Assembly: GCA_046351595.1 (NCBI GenBank)
Contig: JAXLYE010000001.1
Span: 1,550,001-1,614,000 of the forward strand
DNA length: 64,000 bases
Source: JAXLYE01 sp046351595
GTDB taxonomy: Bacteria > Myxococcota_A > Polyangia > Palsa-1104 > JAEUJZ01
Reading direction: 5' to 3'
Positions 1 to 8,689 of the stretch are shown one piece after another. A program made the position numbers and the translations under genes. The stretch's first letter is position 1. Each line of letters starts with the position of its first letter. The notes under the pieces were generated by a model that saw nothing but the letters and a program-made list of their open reading frames with translations, searched no databases and was not told the origin of the DNA.

Positions 1-665
1 AGCGGCGCCGACAGCAGCAGCCCGAGCTCCTCGGCCAGCACCAGAAGCAGCAGCCCGCCCAGCCCCACGACCGCCGCCAGCATGGTGCCGCGCGTATAGC
101 CGAGCATGGCGCCGAGCACGACGTGGAAGCCGTAGAACATCACCACCGGGTTGCGCACGCCGCCGCTCGACAGCAGCAGCAGCGTCAGCGCGCCGACGTC
201 GGCGAGGACCTGCAGCTCGAGCTCGCGCGCGAGCTCCGCCGGGCCCGGCGGCCGCGCCAGGCTGTCCTTCTTGCGCTCGCGGCGGAAGTACAAGAGGCCG
301 CGGCGCCCGCGTCGCTCCGGCTCCTCGGCCGGCGAGGTGCTGCTGGCCAGCACGCCGACCGCCGGGCGCAGGCCGCTGGCCGAGCTGGCCGGGTTCGAGA
401 AGTCGGCGATCGAGGGCGAGCCGCCCGCGTCGCGCGCCGCCTGCTCGAGGCCGCGCAGCCGCAACAGGAACGCCAGGTTGTACAGCACCCCGACGAGCAG
501 GGCGACCGCGATCGGCCCGGCCGCGACCCACCGCAGCTGCAGCAGCCGCGCCACCCCCAGCCCGACGGCGACACCGAGCAGCGCCAGCCAGCGCAGCTGC
601 ACCAGCCAGCGCAGCCGCGCCAGCGGCGAGATCTGCAGGAGGCTGGTGTCGGTGAGGAGCGACAT
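1..665 (-). CDS. RegB/PrrB-like redox sensor histidine kinase, N-terminal membrane part only (cut by window edge)
   Basis: Reading from the ATG at 665 downwards there is an open frame of 221 codons to the window edge, so the kinase core is outside the window. Seen: an Arg/Trp-rich start, hydrophobic segments near residues 22-42, 49-69, 155-167, 175-190 and 194-211, and the heptapeptide GGVRNPV at 168-174. In RegB/PrrB-family kinases GGxxNPF between membrane segments is the quinone-sensing site, so a redox sensor is inferred; the last Phe is Val here. Residues about 72-150 form a polar, Arg/Pro/Ser-rich insertion in the cytoplasmic loop that is long for this family. The Rieske gene lies 60 bp upstream on the same strand. 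The start has no good SD. The missing H-box means the histidine kinase assignment rests on the sensor half alone. Confidence 0.68.
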   Translation of the reverse strand, partial: MSLLTDTSLLQISPLARLRWLVQLRWLALLGVAVGLGVARLLQLRWVAAGPIAVALLVGVLYNLAFLLRLRGLEQAARDAGGSPSIADFSNPASSASGLRPAVGVLASSTSPAEEPERRGRRGLLYFRRERKKDSLARPPGPAELARELELQVLADVGALTLLLLSSGGVRNPVVMFYGFHVVLGAMLGYTRGTMLAAVVGLGGLLLLVLAEELGLLLSAP

Positions 666-725
666 GGAGTGGGCTCTGCGCGGCGGCGGGCGCCGGCCAG
701 GGTGGGGACGGGGGAGAGGGCGACC

Positions 726-1259
726 TCAGGTCACGCGGCTGGAGTTGCTGCCGCCCGACTTGTACGGGTCGACGATCAGCGCGCCGTCGCTGCGCCGGCA
801 CATCGACAGCGTCGGCAGCGGCATCATCGCCGGGCCGTTCGAGACCGAGCCGTCGAGCTTGAACGCCGAGCCGTGGCAGCCGCACTTGTACAGCGTCCCG
901 CCCGGCGCGTACGCCACGTTGCAGCCGGCGTGCGTGCAGACGTCCCTGAGCGCGAGGTAGCCGTTTGCGTCGCGGTAGAGCAGGAACGCGGGCTTGACCG
1001 CGTCGGTGCCGTACTCGATGCGGCGCGCCTGCCCGACGGCGAGCGAGGCCGCGTCCGCGCTGCTGACGATCACCGGGCCGGTGGGGCTGCCCGAGCACTG
1101 ACCCATCGGGGTCGGCATCGGCATCCCGTCCATGTTGCCGCACGCGGCGAGGGCAGAGCCGGCGCAGGCGACGGCCGCGACGGAAAGGACGTCGCGGCGG
1201 CTGGGGGCGGGATCGCTCGTCGCGACGGGACCGGCGGCGAGCTCGTTCTCTGGCTTCAT
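726..1259 (-). CDS. Tat-exported Rieske [2Fe-2S] lipoprotein
   Basis: 177 aa. The start is fixed by an AGGAGG seven bases before the ATG; a longer frame upstream is an artefact. Residues 21-22 are a twin Arg (SRRDVLSVAAVA) followed by a lipobox LAAC with Cys40, so the protein should be folded in the cytoplasm, exported by Tat and lipidated. The cluster motifs are CTHAGC (C108, H110, C113) and CGCHGS (C126, C128, H129). C108/H110/C126/H129 are the expected ligands and C113-C128 the disulfide pair of high-potential, bc1-type Rieske proteins. A Met/Pro-rich linker (residues 41-55) separates lipid anchor and domain. It lies directly upstream of the redox-kinase gene, so an electron-transfer or redox-sensing partnership is possible but not shown. 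The partner oxidase or dehydrogenase is not identifiable here. Confidence 0.9.
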   Translation of the reverse strand: MKPENELAAGPVATSDPAPSRRDVLSVAAVACAGSALAACGNMDGMPMPTPMGQCSGSPTGPVIVSSADAASLAVGQARRIEYGTDAVKPAFLLYRDANGYLALRDVCTHAGCNVAYAPGGTLYKCGCHGSAFKLDGSVSNGPAMMPLPTLSMCRRSDGALIVDPYKSGGSNSSRVT

Positions 1260-1440
1260 GGACGCCTCCTGGGTTCGGACAGTTAAGACAGATAAGACCG
1301 ATCGGACCGTTGGATCGGGCAGCTGACTCGGGCGGTCGCACGGTGCTGCCGCACGCCCGCCTGGCGCCGAGACTATCGAACGCGGCGCTTTGCAAGCAAG
1401 CGTCCAGCCCCCGCCCGTGGCAGCCGGCACAAGCCGCGGC

Positions 1441-1469
1441 TTCCGTCCGGCGTGAAGGAGCGTTAGGCT
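1441..1469 (+). promoter_or_regulatory. Putative leaderless promoter of uppP
   Basis: TTCCGT (1441-1446), 17-nt spacer, TAGGCT (1464-1469), then seven bases to the ATG of uppP. The predicted transcription start is at or next to the start codon. AAGGAG at 1455-1460 is 16 nt away from the ATG, too far for a normal SD. Confidence 0.45.
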
Positions 1470-1476
1470 GCCGCGC

Positions 1477-2271
1477 ATGCAGCTGTGGCAGGTGCTGGCC
1501 CTCGCGGTGATAGAAGGGCTGACCGAGTTCGTGCCGGTCTCGTCGACGGGTCACCTGATCCTGGCGAGCCGCGTGCTCGGCCTGAGCGGGCCGGCGGTCA
1601 ACGCCTTCAACGTCGCGGTGCAGCTCGGCGCGCTCTTGGCCGCGGTCTTCTACTACCGCCAGACGCTGTGGTCGACGGCGACGGGGGCGCTGCAGCGGCA
1701 GCCGGCGGCGCTGCGGCTCGTGCGCAACCTCGTGCTCGGGGCGCTGCCGGTGCTGGCGCTCGGCTACCTGCTGCGCCGGGTTATCAAGCAGCACCTGTTC
1801 GGGCCGCGGCCGGTGGTGGCGGCGCTGCTCGTCGGCGGTGTGGTCATGCTCGCGCTCGATCTGTGGCGGCGGCACCGGCCCGGGCCGCTGGGCAGCGCGA
1901 CGGAGCTCTCGGCCCCGCGGGCGCTCGCGGTCGGCCTGGTGCAGGCGCTGGCGCTGTGGCCCGGGACCTCGCGCTCGATGGCCAGCATCGCCGGCGGCCA
2001 GCTCGTCGGGCTGCGCAACGCCCCGGCCGCGGACTTCGCCTTCCTGCTCGCGATCCCGACGCTGGGCGCCGCCACGCTGTACGAACTCATCAAGGAGCGC
2101 GCCGTGCTCGTCGAGGCGGTCGGCACCGGTCCGCTGCTGCTCGGGCTGGCCGTCTCGTTTGCGGTGGGCCTCGGGGTCATCGCCGGCTTCCTGCGCTACC
2201 TGCGCCGCTTCGGCCTGTGGGCCTTCGGCGTGTACCGCATCGGCCTGGCCGCGCTGCTGCTGCTGCTGTAG
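1477..2271 (+). CDS. uppP: Undecaprenyl-diphosphatase (UppP/BacA)
   Basis: 264 aa, the usual length for BacA-type phosphatases. It dephosphorylates undecaprenyl pyrophosphate to recycle the lipid carrier for peptidoglycan and O-antigen synthesis, in the inner membrane. Seen: EGLTEFVPVSSTGHL near residues 13-27 with the conserved Glu pair and Ser/His, the second signature LWPGTSRSM in the middle, and about eight hydrophobic segments. The C-terminus ends in a run of leucines. It stands alone on the plus strand; the next gene starts 66 bp downstream. Overproduction of this family gives bacitracin resistance. Confidence 0.97.
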   Translation: MQLWQVLALAVIEGLTEFVPVSSTGHLILASRVLGLSGPAVNAFNVAVQLGALLAAVFYYRQTLWSTATGALQRQPAALRLVRNLVLGALPVLALGYLLRRVIKQHLFGPRPVVAALLVGGVVMLALDLWRRHRPGPLGSATELSAPRALAVGLVQALALWPGTSRSMASIAGGQLVGLRNAPAADFAFLLAIPTLGAATLYELIKERAVLVEAVGTGPLLLGLAVSFAVGLGVIAGFLRYLRRFGLWAFGVYRIGLAALLLLL

Positions 2272-2337
2272 GCCGGACGGCGGCGACGGCGGCGCGGGCC
2301 GGCGCGGGCGCGGCCGGAAGTGCGATAAGCTCGTCTG

Positions 2338-4335
2338 GTGGATTTCGTAATCTGGGACCCCATTCGACAGCTTGCGGCCGGGGCCGCGGTGCGGCGCAGC
2401 CAGCTGCGTCGGGTGCGCGGCGCGGCGCTGGTCGACCCGCTCGTCGAGCTGCAGCACCGGCTCGGCGTGAAGGCAACCCCGAGCCCCGGCAGCGGCCGCT
2501 TCCAGCTCGTGGTGCCCGCCGGCGCCGAGCTGCCGCCCGGGCTGCTCCAGGCGCACGACGGCGTAGCCCGGCCGCTCGACGACGAGGTCGGTGCGGCGCT
2601 GGCAGCGGCGGCGCTCTGCGGCGACCTCGAGCGCGGCATCGCCCAGCACGCCCGCGACCCCGAGCTCGGCCTGGCCCTCGCGTGGGCCGCGGCGCGGGCG
2701 CAGCGCGACGGCACGCCGCTCGAGACGATCCTCGGGTGGCTGCCGCCCGAGCTGCCCTTCGAGGACATGCTGCACCGGGCGGCGCTGCTGCGGCTGGAGG
2801 TGCTGGCCAGCGCGCCTCAGCTCTCGGACGAGCAGGCGCAGGCCGCGGTCGAGCTCGCGACCGGGCTGCTGCAGCCGCTGGCGCCGGGGCCGGTGCGGGA
2901 GCGCGCGGCGCTGGCGCTGCTCGACCTCGCGGCCGCCGTCGACACGGTGCGGCTCGACGGGCTTTTGGATGCGGCGCTGGCGCGGCTTGTGGCGGCGGCG
3001 GACAGCGCCCAGGCCGCGCTCGAGAGCCCGCCGCCCGTCGACGCGCTGATCAGCCGGGTGCTGTCCGGAGGCGACGCCGCCGAGCTCGTCGAGGAGCTCG
3101 CCCTGCCCTACCAGCGCTTCGCCCTGCAGCACGCCTACCTCGTCGGGGCGCTGGTCTGCCGGCGGCCGCGGCGCTGGCCCGCGATCGAGTCGGCGCTGCA
3201 GCAGGCGGGCGCCGCCACCTTCCCGCTCTTGCCGGCGGTGTTCGACGGGATCGGCGACCTGCTGCCGGCCTGCCCGCAGCCCGCGGACTCGCCGCTGTAT
3301 GAGGCGCTGTGCGCGGCCGCGGTTTCGACGGCACCGCTCTTGCGCCAGGCCGGGCTCGCGGCGCTGGTGCTGTGGCCGTCGCCCGACGAGCGCGTCCGCT
3401 ACCTCGCTGGGGCCGCGGCGCGCGAGCCGGTGGTCGCCCTGCGCGCCGCCGTCGCCGTCGCCCTGGGGCGCGCGCCGGCCGCGACCGCACCGGCGCTGCT
3501 CCGCCTGCTCGACGATCCCGAGCCGAGCGTGCGCGCCGCCGCCGCCTTCAGCGCCGCGGGCCGCGACCTGCTGCGCGCTCCGGCGGACCCCGCCGCGCTC
3601 GACAGCCTCGCGGCCGACCTGCGCTGGGGCAGCGCCGCCGTCTCACCCGCCGCCGCCGCCGCCGCCGCCTGCCTCGGTCTGGTCGAGCCGTCGCTGGGCG
3701 AGCGGCTGCTGGCGCCGCTGCTCGCCACCGTCAGCTCCTCCGAGGCGCAGCTCGACGGGCCCGAGTGGCAGGGGCTGGGCCGCTTCGCGACGCCGCGCTT
3801 CGCCTTCGCGCTGTGGGCCAGCGCGCCCGCGCACGCGCCGCGCCTGTACGAGCTCGCCGTCGAGGACAACCGCTGGCTGACCGCGCTCGGGCTGGTGCTG
3901 GGCGGCGAGCTGCTGCTGGTGCCGCCGCCCGCGGGCGCCGGGCGCGAGGAGCTGCGGGCGCGCGCGCTGTCGCGCCTGGGCGCCGAGACGGCGCTGGAGC
4001 GGATCGCCGCGGCCGCAGTGCTGGCGCGCATGGCGCCGCCGGGCGCCGAGCTCCTGGACGTCCTCATCCTGCGCGAGCCGCCGTCGCTGGAGCTCCTGCA
4101 GATCCTCGCCGAGCTGGCGCCGCACGCGCAGGTCGCGGCCGAGCGCTGGGTGGCGCCGCTGGTCGCGGTGCTCGACGACGGTGAGGCCCCGCCCGAGGCG
4201 CGCGCCGCGGCCGCGCTGTGCCTGGGCCACCTCGCCCCGCCCGCGGACGCCGCCGCCCGCGCCGCGCTCGCCGCCCGCGCCGCCACCGACGACGCCGCGT
4301 ACACCGCCCTGGGCCGGCTCTTGTCTCGTGTTTAG
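2338..4335 (+). CDS. HEAT-like alpha-helical repeat protein
   Basis: 665 aa from a GTG start preceded at six bases by TAAGCT and no SD, so the transcript may be leaderless. The protein is extremely rich in Ala, Leu, Arg and Glu and is built of repeated about 30-residue amphipathic helical pairs, for example around residues 395-425 (VALGRAP..APALLRLLDDPEPSVRAAAAF) and 600-650. These resemble HEAT/PBS-lyase repeats used as protein-binding scaffolds. No signal peptide, catalytic motif or membrane segment is visible, so it is probably a cytoplasmic scaffold or regulator. It converges on the M28 peptidase gene with two bases between the stop codons. Specific function unknown. Confidence 0.75.
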   Translation: MDFVIWDPIRQLAAGAAVRRSQLRRVRGAALVDPLVELQHRLGVKATPSPGSGRFQLVVPAGAELPPGLLQAHDGVARPLDDEVGAALAAAALCGDLERGIAQHARDPELGLALAWAAARAQRDGTPLETILGWLPPELPFEDMLHRAALLRLEVLASAPQLSDEQAQAAVELATGLLQPLAPGPVRERAALALLDLAAAVDTVRLDGLLDAALARLVAAADSAQAALESPPPVDALISRVLSGGDAAELVEELALPYQRFALQHAYLVGALVCRRPRRWPAIESALQQAGAATFPLLPAVFDGIGDLLPACPQPADSPLYEALCAAAVSTAPLLRQAGLAALVLWPSPDERVRYLAGAAAREPVVALRAAVAVALGRAPAATAPALLRLLDDPEPSVRAAAAFSAAGRDLLRAPADPAALDSLAADLRWGSAAVSPAAAAAAACLGLVEPSLGERLLAPLLATVSSSEAQLDGPEWQGLGRFATPRFAFALWASAPAHAPRLYELAVEDNRWLTALGLVLGGELLLVPPPAGAGREELRARALSRLGAETALERIAAAAVLARMAPPGAELLDVLILREPPSLELLQILAELAPHAQVAAERWVAPLVAVLDDGEAPPEARAAAALCLGHLAPPADAAARAALAARAATDDAAYTALGRLLSRV

Positions 4336-4337
4336 CC

Positions 4338-7300
4338 CTACTGGCGCTGCGCCAGCGTCGCCCGCAGCGTCACCCGCTGGCCGTCGCGCAGCACCACCAC
4401 GTCGAGCGTCTGGCCGGGCTTGTACTTGCGCAGGGCGAAGGCCATGTCCTCCAGCGTGTTGACCTTGCTCTCGCCGAGGCCGACCAGGGTGTCGCCGGGC
4501 TTGACGCCGGCCTGCTCGGCGGGGCTCTGCGGTCGCGCGCCCGACAGCTTGACACCGCCCTGGCCGCCCTGCATCGCGGTGTAGTCGGGGATGGTGCCCA
4601 GGTACGCGCCGTAGCCGCGGTCGCCGCTGCGGGGCGCGGGCCCCGACGGCTTCTTGAGGGTCAGGCCCGCCGGCTGCGCCGCAAGCTTGTCGCTGAGCCC
4701 GCGCACGATCTGCGCCGCCAGGCCCGCCACCTCGACGATGCCGAGGGCGTTGATCTTGTCGGCGGTGTCGCTCGGGCGGTGGTAGTCGGCGTGGGCGCCG
4801 GTGAAGAAGAACAGCACCGGCACGCCGGCGGCGTAGAACGGCGTCATGTCGCTCGGGCCGTAGCCGTCGCCGCCGAGGATGCACTTGAGCGCGCTCCTCG
4901 TGCACGCCGGCGCGATGAGCTGCGCCCACTCCTCGGCCGAGTCGCTGCCCTGCACGCTCACCGTCGGCGACGTGACGCCCGCGGCGCCGCCGAGGCGGCC
5001 GACCATGTCGAAGTTGAGCATGGCGCGCAGCCGCTCCTTGGCAAGGCCGGGCGGCAGGCTCTGGACGAAGCGGCTGGAGCCGACCAGGCCCGACTCCTCG
5101 GCGGTGAAGGCGACGACGTACAGGTCGAAGGGGCGCTCCTTCTCGGCCGCGAGCTTCTGCGCCAGCGTCAGGATCGCCGCGGTGCCCGAGGCGTTGTCGT
5201 CGGCGCCGGGGTGGACCGCCGCGGTCCCCGGGGCGAGCGAGCTGCGCCCGCCCAGGCCGAGGTGGTCGTAGTGCGCGCCGACGACCACGACCGGCGCCTG
5301 TCCCGCCGCGGCTCCCGTCGCGGGCAGCAGGCCGATGACGTTGCGCTCGCGCCGCGACTCACGCGCGAGCTGGATCTCGCCCGCGACCCGGCCGCCGAGC
5401 GGCACCGACGCAGACTTGCCCGCCTCGGCGACGCGCACCAGCGGCTGCAGCGGGCCTTCATTGGCGGCAGCGGCGGCGGCGTCAGCGCCGGGCGGCAGCA
5501 GCTTGGCGACGAGCGCGCGCGGCAGGAAGGCCACCGGCAGGCCGGCGCCGCCCTCGGGCCCGTCGAGCGTCAGCTTGGGCACGCCGTCGGTGCTGGGGTC
5601 GACGAAGATCACGGCCTGGGCGCCGTGCTCGCGCAGGTTCCAGGCCTTGTAGCGCAGGTCCGAGTAGCTGCGCTGGCTCTTGGGGCTGAGCTTGTCCGCC
5701 GGCACGCCGCGCAGCACCAGCGCGACCTGGCCCTTGACGTCGACGCCGGCGAGGTCGTCCCAGTTCGACTCGGGCGCGGTGATGCCGAAGCCGGCGAAGC
5801 GCAGGCCGCCGTCGAACTTGCCGTTGGCCGACATCGCCGCCGGCGACGCCTCGGTCGGTGCCAGCGCCCGCGCCGCCGGCTCTTTCTGGGCACCTCCCGC
5901 CTCCAGCCGGAAGCGCGAGCCCTGGTCGCGCACGCCGACGACGACCTCGATGCCCTGGAAGAAGCCGCGCGGCGCCTTGCCGAGCGGCTCGCCGGCGGGC
6001 TTGAGGCCGGCCTGGCTCATCCACTTCGCGATCTCGTCGGCGGCCTGGGCCAGGCCCTTTGTGCCGATGCCGCGGCCCTGGCGCTCGGGCGCGGCCAGCC
6101 AGCCGACGCGCTGCGCCGCCTCGTCCGCCGGGGTCGGGGTGTAGGTCGGGCTGTCGACGCCGACCCAGTCGGCGAGGAAGACGTTGGTCTCGCCGCGCTG
6201 CTTGCCGCCGCGGTTGCTGGCGAAGACCAGCTGCTTGCCGTCGGGCGAGAACATCGGGAAGCCGTCGAAGTCGGCTGCGTAGGTGATCCGCTCGAGCTGC
6301 GAGCCGTCGCTGTTGATCGCCCACAGGTCGAACTCGCGGCCGCGCGGGTCGCCGAAGTTCGACGAGAAGATGATGCGCCGATCGGCGGCGCGCGGGGCCC
6401 CCTTGGACGCCGCCGGGGTCGTCGGTGCCGTGGTCGGGATGAAGAACGGCGCGAACGAGGCGGCGCCGAGCTCGGTCACCGCGTGCGCGTCGCTGCCGTC
6501 GGCGTTGCCGGTCCACAGCTCCATGCGCGTCGGGCGCACCAGGTGCTGCTTGAGCAGGCCCTTCATCTCGGCGAGCTCCTCGGCGCTGCGCGGGCGGGCG
6601 GCGCGCCAGACCAGGCGCTTGCAGTCCTCGGAGAAGAAGGCGCCGCCGTCGTAGCCCGCGGCGAACGTCAGGCGCTTGACGCCGGTGCCGTCGAGGTTCA
6701 TCCGGTACAGCTCGAGGTCGCCGTCGCGGTCCGAGGTGAACACGACGCTGCCGTCGCGGCAGATGGTGGCCTCGGCGTCGTAGCTGGTGGTGTCGGTCAG
6801 GCGGCGGACGTCGCTGCCGTCGGGGCGCGCCGAGTAGATCTGGTAGTTGTAGAGCGGCCAGACGTAGCCCTTGGAGCGGTCCGGCACCGGCGGGCAGGCG
6901 TCGCCGACGTGGCGCGTCGCCGAGAACAGCACGCGGCTGCCGTCGGGGACGAAGAAGCTGCAGGTGTTGCGCCCGTGGCCGGCGCTGAGCGGCGCGAGCG
7001 GGCGCGGCGGCGTCCCGGCCGCGGTCAGCAGCGGGCCGACGTCGAGGGTGTAGATCTGGTCGCAGCGGTCGGCGGCCGTCGTCGACTGCATCGATAGGCG
7101 CTTGCCGTCGAACGAGAAGTAGGCCTCGGCGTTCTCGCCGCCGAAGGTGAGCTGGCGCAGGTTGCGCAGGTGGCGCTCGGTCGGCAAAAGTACCGTCGGC
7201 GGCACCGGCTGCGCCGGACCCTGGGGGTGCGCGCCGTGGGCCTGCTGCGCAGCGGCGGCATCGCCCGCGGCGTGCGGGCTGGCGCCCGAAGCACCCGGCG

Positions 7301-7436
7301 CGCCCGGCGAACCGGCGCCCGGCGCAACGACGCCCGGAGAGCCCGTCGGCGACGTCGCCGCGGGGCCGGCCGCCGCCACAACTTGTGGAGTGACAGCGCA
7401 GAGCAAAAGCGGTAAAGAGGCGGTCAGTTTGAGCAT
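4338..7436 (-). CDS. Secreted M28-family metallopeptidase with TolB-type propeller and C-terminal PDZ domain
   Basis: 1032 aa starting at the ATG that opens a classic signal peptide (MLKLTASLPLLLC...); a 20-codon upstream extension is unlikely. After a Pro/Gly/Ala linker, residues about 95-475 contain PD40/TolB-like blades such as FSPDGKQLVFASN. About 530-680 resembles a protease-associated domain. The M28 domain follows, with the metal-binding sequence elements AHYDH (about 719), GADDN (about 744), EE (about 782), DMVG (about 809) and YHRPSD (about 887), giving the two-zinc aminopeptidase set. Residues about 950-1025 form a PDZ domain. It is likely periplasmic or secreted and may degrade peptides, with the propeller gating substrates. 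It stands alone on the minus strand. Confidence 0.92.
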   Translation of the reverse strand: MLKLTASLPLLLCAVTPQVVAAAGPAATSPTGSPGVVAPGAGSPGAPGASGASPHAAGDAAAAQQAHGAHPQGPAQPVPPTVLLPTERHLRNLRQLTFGGENAEAYFSFDGKRLSMQSTTAADRCDQIYTLDVGPLLTAAGTPPRPLAPLSAGHGRNTCSFFVPDGSRVLFSATRHVGDACPPVPDRSKGYVWPLYNYQIYSARPDGSDVRRLTDTTSYDAEATICRDGSVVFTSDRDGDLELYRMNLDGTGVKRLTFAAGYDGGAFFSEDCKRLVWRAARPRSAEELAEMKGLLKQHLVRPTRMELWTGNADGSDAHAVTELGAASFAPFFIPTTAPTTPAASKGAPRAADRRIIFSSNFGDPRGREFDLWAINSDGSQLERITYAADFDGFPMFSPDGKQLVFASNRGGKQRGETNVFLADWVGVDSPTYTPTPADEAAQRVGWLAAPERQGRGIGTKGLAQAADEIAKWMSQAGLKPAGEPLGKAPRGFFQGIEVVVGVRDQGSRFRLEAGGAQKEPAARALAPTEASPAAMSANGKFDGGLRFAGFGITAPESNWDDLAGVDVKGQVALVLRGVPADKLSPKSQRSYSDLRYKAWNLREHGAQAVIFVDPSTDGVPKLTLDGPEGGAGLPVAFLPRALVAKLLPPGADAAAAAANEGPLQPLVRVAEAGKSASVPLGGRVAGEIQLARESRRERNVIGLLPATGAAAGQAPVVVVGAHYDHLGLGGRSSLAPGTAAVHPGADDNASGTAAILTLAQKLAAEKERPFDLYVVAFTAEESGLVGSSRFVQSLPPGLAKERLRAMLNFDMVGRLGGAAGVTSPTVSVQGSDSAEEWAQLIAPACTRSALKCILGGDGYGPSDMTPFYAAGVPVLFFFTGAHADYHRPSDTADKINALGIVEVAGLAAQIVRGLSDKLAAQPAGLTLKKPSGPAPRSGDRGYGAYLGTIPDYTAMQGGQGGVKLSGARPQSPAEQAGVKPGDTLVGLGESKVNTLEDMAFALRKYKPGQTLDVVVLRDGQRVTLRATLAQRQ

Positions 7437-7578
7437 GGCCTCTCGTACCCTTCGGCTCGCAAGTAGGTCAAGCCAGCGCTGCGTCCGAACCCGCACCGCG
7501 GCCGGACCCGCCCGGTCCGGGATTTCCGCGGGCCTTCGCGCACCTGCAAAATCGCCGGAGCGCTGGAGATGGTGGTGA

Positions 7579-7616
7579 TATAGTCTCAGGCATATCTCCC
7601 GTCGCAGGAGCGACGG
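7579..7616 (+). promoter_or_regulatory. -10 element and leader hairpin upstream of the coiled-coil gene
   Basis: TATAGT at 7579-7584 is the best -10 in this divergent intergenic region; no good -35 accompanies it. It would give an about 105-nt leader. The leader opens with a perfect 7-bp hairpin, CCGTCGC (7599-7605), loop AGGA, GCGACGG (7610-7616). The gene has a normal SD (AAGGAG at 7680-7685). Confidence 0.35.
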
Positions 7617-7697
7617 AGGAGCGCGTCGAAAGCACTCCGCCGAGGACCGCCGACCCGTTCTTGAAAGCCCTGTTCAAAGCAAGGAGAGCCCGTTCCA

Positions 7698-8438
7698 ATG
7701 CCACGCGAAGAGAACTCTCTAATCTTCTCGCTGAAAGAGGTGGCCAAGACGCTGCAGGACCGCCTCCAGGAGGAAGAGGACTCCAAGCGCGCCGCCGAAG
7801 AAGCCGAGCGTCGCCGCATCGAAGACGAGGCGCGGCGCAAGCGCGAAGAGGAAGAGGCCAAGGTCCGCGCCGTCGAGGAAGCCGCTCGCCGCGAGCGCGA
7901 GGAGAAGGAGCGCCTGGAGCGCGAGGCGCGCATCCGCCTGGAGGAAACCGAGCGCCGCGCCCGCATCGAGGCGCAGGCCCGCATCGAAGAGGCGAACCTG
8001 CGCGCCGCCACCGAGGCGATCAAGAACAAGCCGCTGCCGGTCAAGCTCATCGCCGCGGTCTCGGCGGTGCTGATCACCATCAGCATCATCGTCGTGATCA
8101 TGGTGCGCAAGGCGCAGGAGCGGGCCAAGGCCGAGAACATCGCGGCCGCCAAGGCCCAGATCGAGGCCGAGCGCCGTCGCGATCGCGAGGAGCAGGCGAA
8201 GCTGCAGAAGGCGCTGTCCGACCGCATCGCCGAGATGACCAAGCTGGAAGACGCCGTCAAGTCGGCCAGCAGCGAGGCCGAGCGCATCGAGCTGGCGCAG
8301 AAGGCGCGCACCGCGGCGGCGGCGGCCGCGCGTGCAGCGGCGGACGCGGCGGCGCAGCGCAAGGCGGCCAACGAGGCCGAGAAGAAGCGCAAGCTCGAGC
8401 GCTGCAAGAACGCCGACGACCCGCTCTGCGGCCTCTGA
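7698..8438 (+). CDS. Single-pass membrane protein with flanking charged coiled coils
   Basis: 246 aa with AAGGAG upstream. Residues about 20-110 are a continuous Arg/Glu/Lys/Ala coiled coil (EEAERRRIEDEARRKREEEE type). A single membrane segment lies near 116-137 (KLIAAVSAVLITISIIVVIMV), and a second coiled coil (about 140-235) follows. The two Cys of the extreme C-terminus (C235, C243) could form a disulfide. The architecture suggests a TolA-like or scaffold protein linking cytoplasm and periplasm, but no recognised domain is present and the topology is inferred only. The DNA is strongly biased to GAG/GCC/CGC codons, as expected for the composition. It stands alone between divergent and unrelated genes. 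Confidence 0.8.
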   Translation: MPREENSLIFSLKEVAKTLQDRLQEEEDSKRAAEEAERRRIEDEARRKREEEEAKVRAVEEAARREREEKERLEREARIRLEETERRARIEAQARIEEANLRAATEAIKNKPLPVKLIAAVSAVLITISIIVVIMVRKAQERAKAENIAAAKAQIEAERRRDREEQAKLQKALSDRIAEMTKLEDAVKSASSEAERIELAQKARTAAAAAARAAADAAAQRKAANEAEKKRKLERCKNADDPLCGL

Positions 8439-8689
8439 TCCCAGCCGGCTGGCCCGGTGCTGCGCCGGCTGTGGCCCGCCGGGGCGGCCCGGCGAGCTCG
8501 ACCCCGGTCTGACCGCGCCCCGCCCCGCCCCGCCTCACCCGCTCTCGCTCTCCGCTTCCCTCCCGCTCGCGCCCGGCCTGTGAAAAGACGTTCTCCCCTT
8601 TCCCCTCACGCGCGCATCTGCTCAAAATCGCCCGAGCCGCGGCCCGAGGTGGTGGCGGCGCACGCATCCACGCACCCAAGGGGTCTTCC
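8439..8689. other. Intergenic region with a pyrimidine-rich tract
   Basis: A 251-bp gap with no plausible gene. About 8512-8607 is markedly C/T-rich on the plus strand (repeated CCCCGCC and CTCTCGCTC-like units). No terminator hairpin with a T-run was found after the coiled-coil gene. The lipoprotein gene downstream has an AAGGGG SD at 8679-8684. Confidence 0.5.

Noticed and set aside
1132..1510. Small plus-strand frames opposite the Rieske start
   Set aside because: No SD or motif, and they overlap the Rieske start and uppP promoter.
4218..7097. Plus-strand open frame of 959 codons opposite the M28 peptidase
   Set aside because: Same antisense artefact; the minus-strand protein has clear M28 and PDZ motifs.
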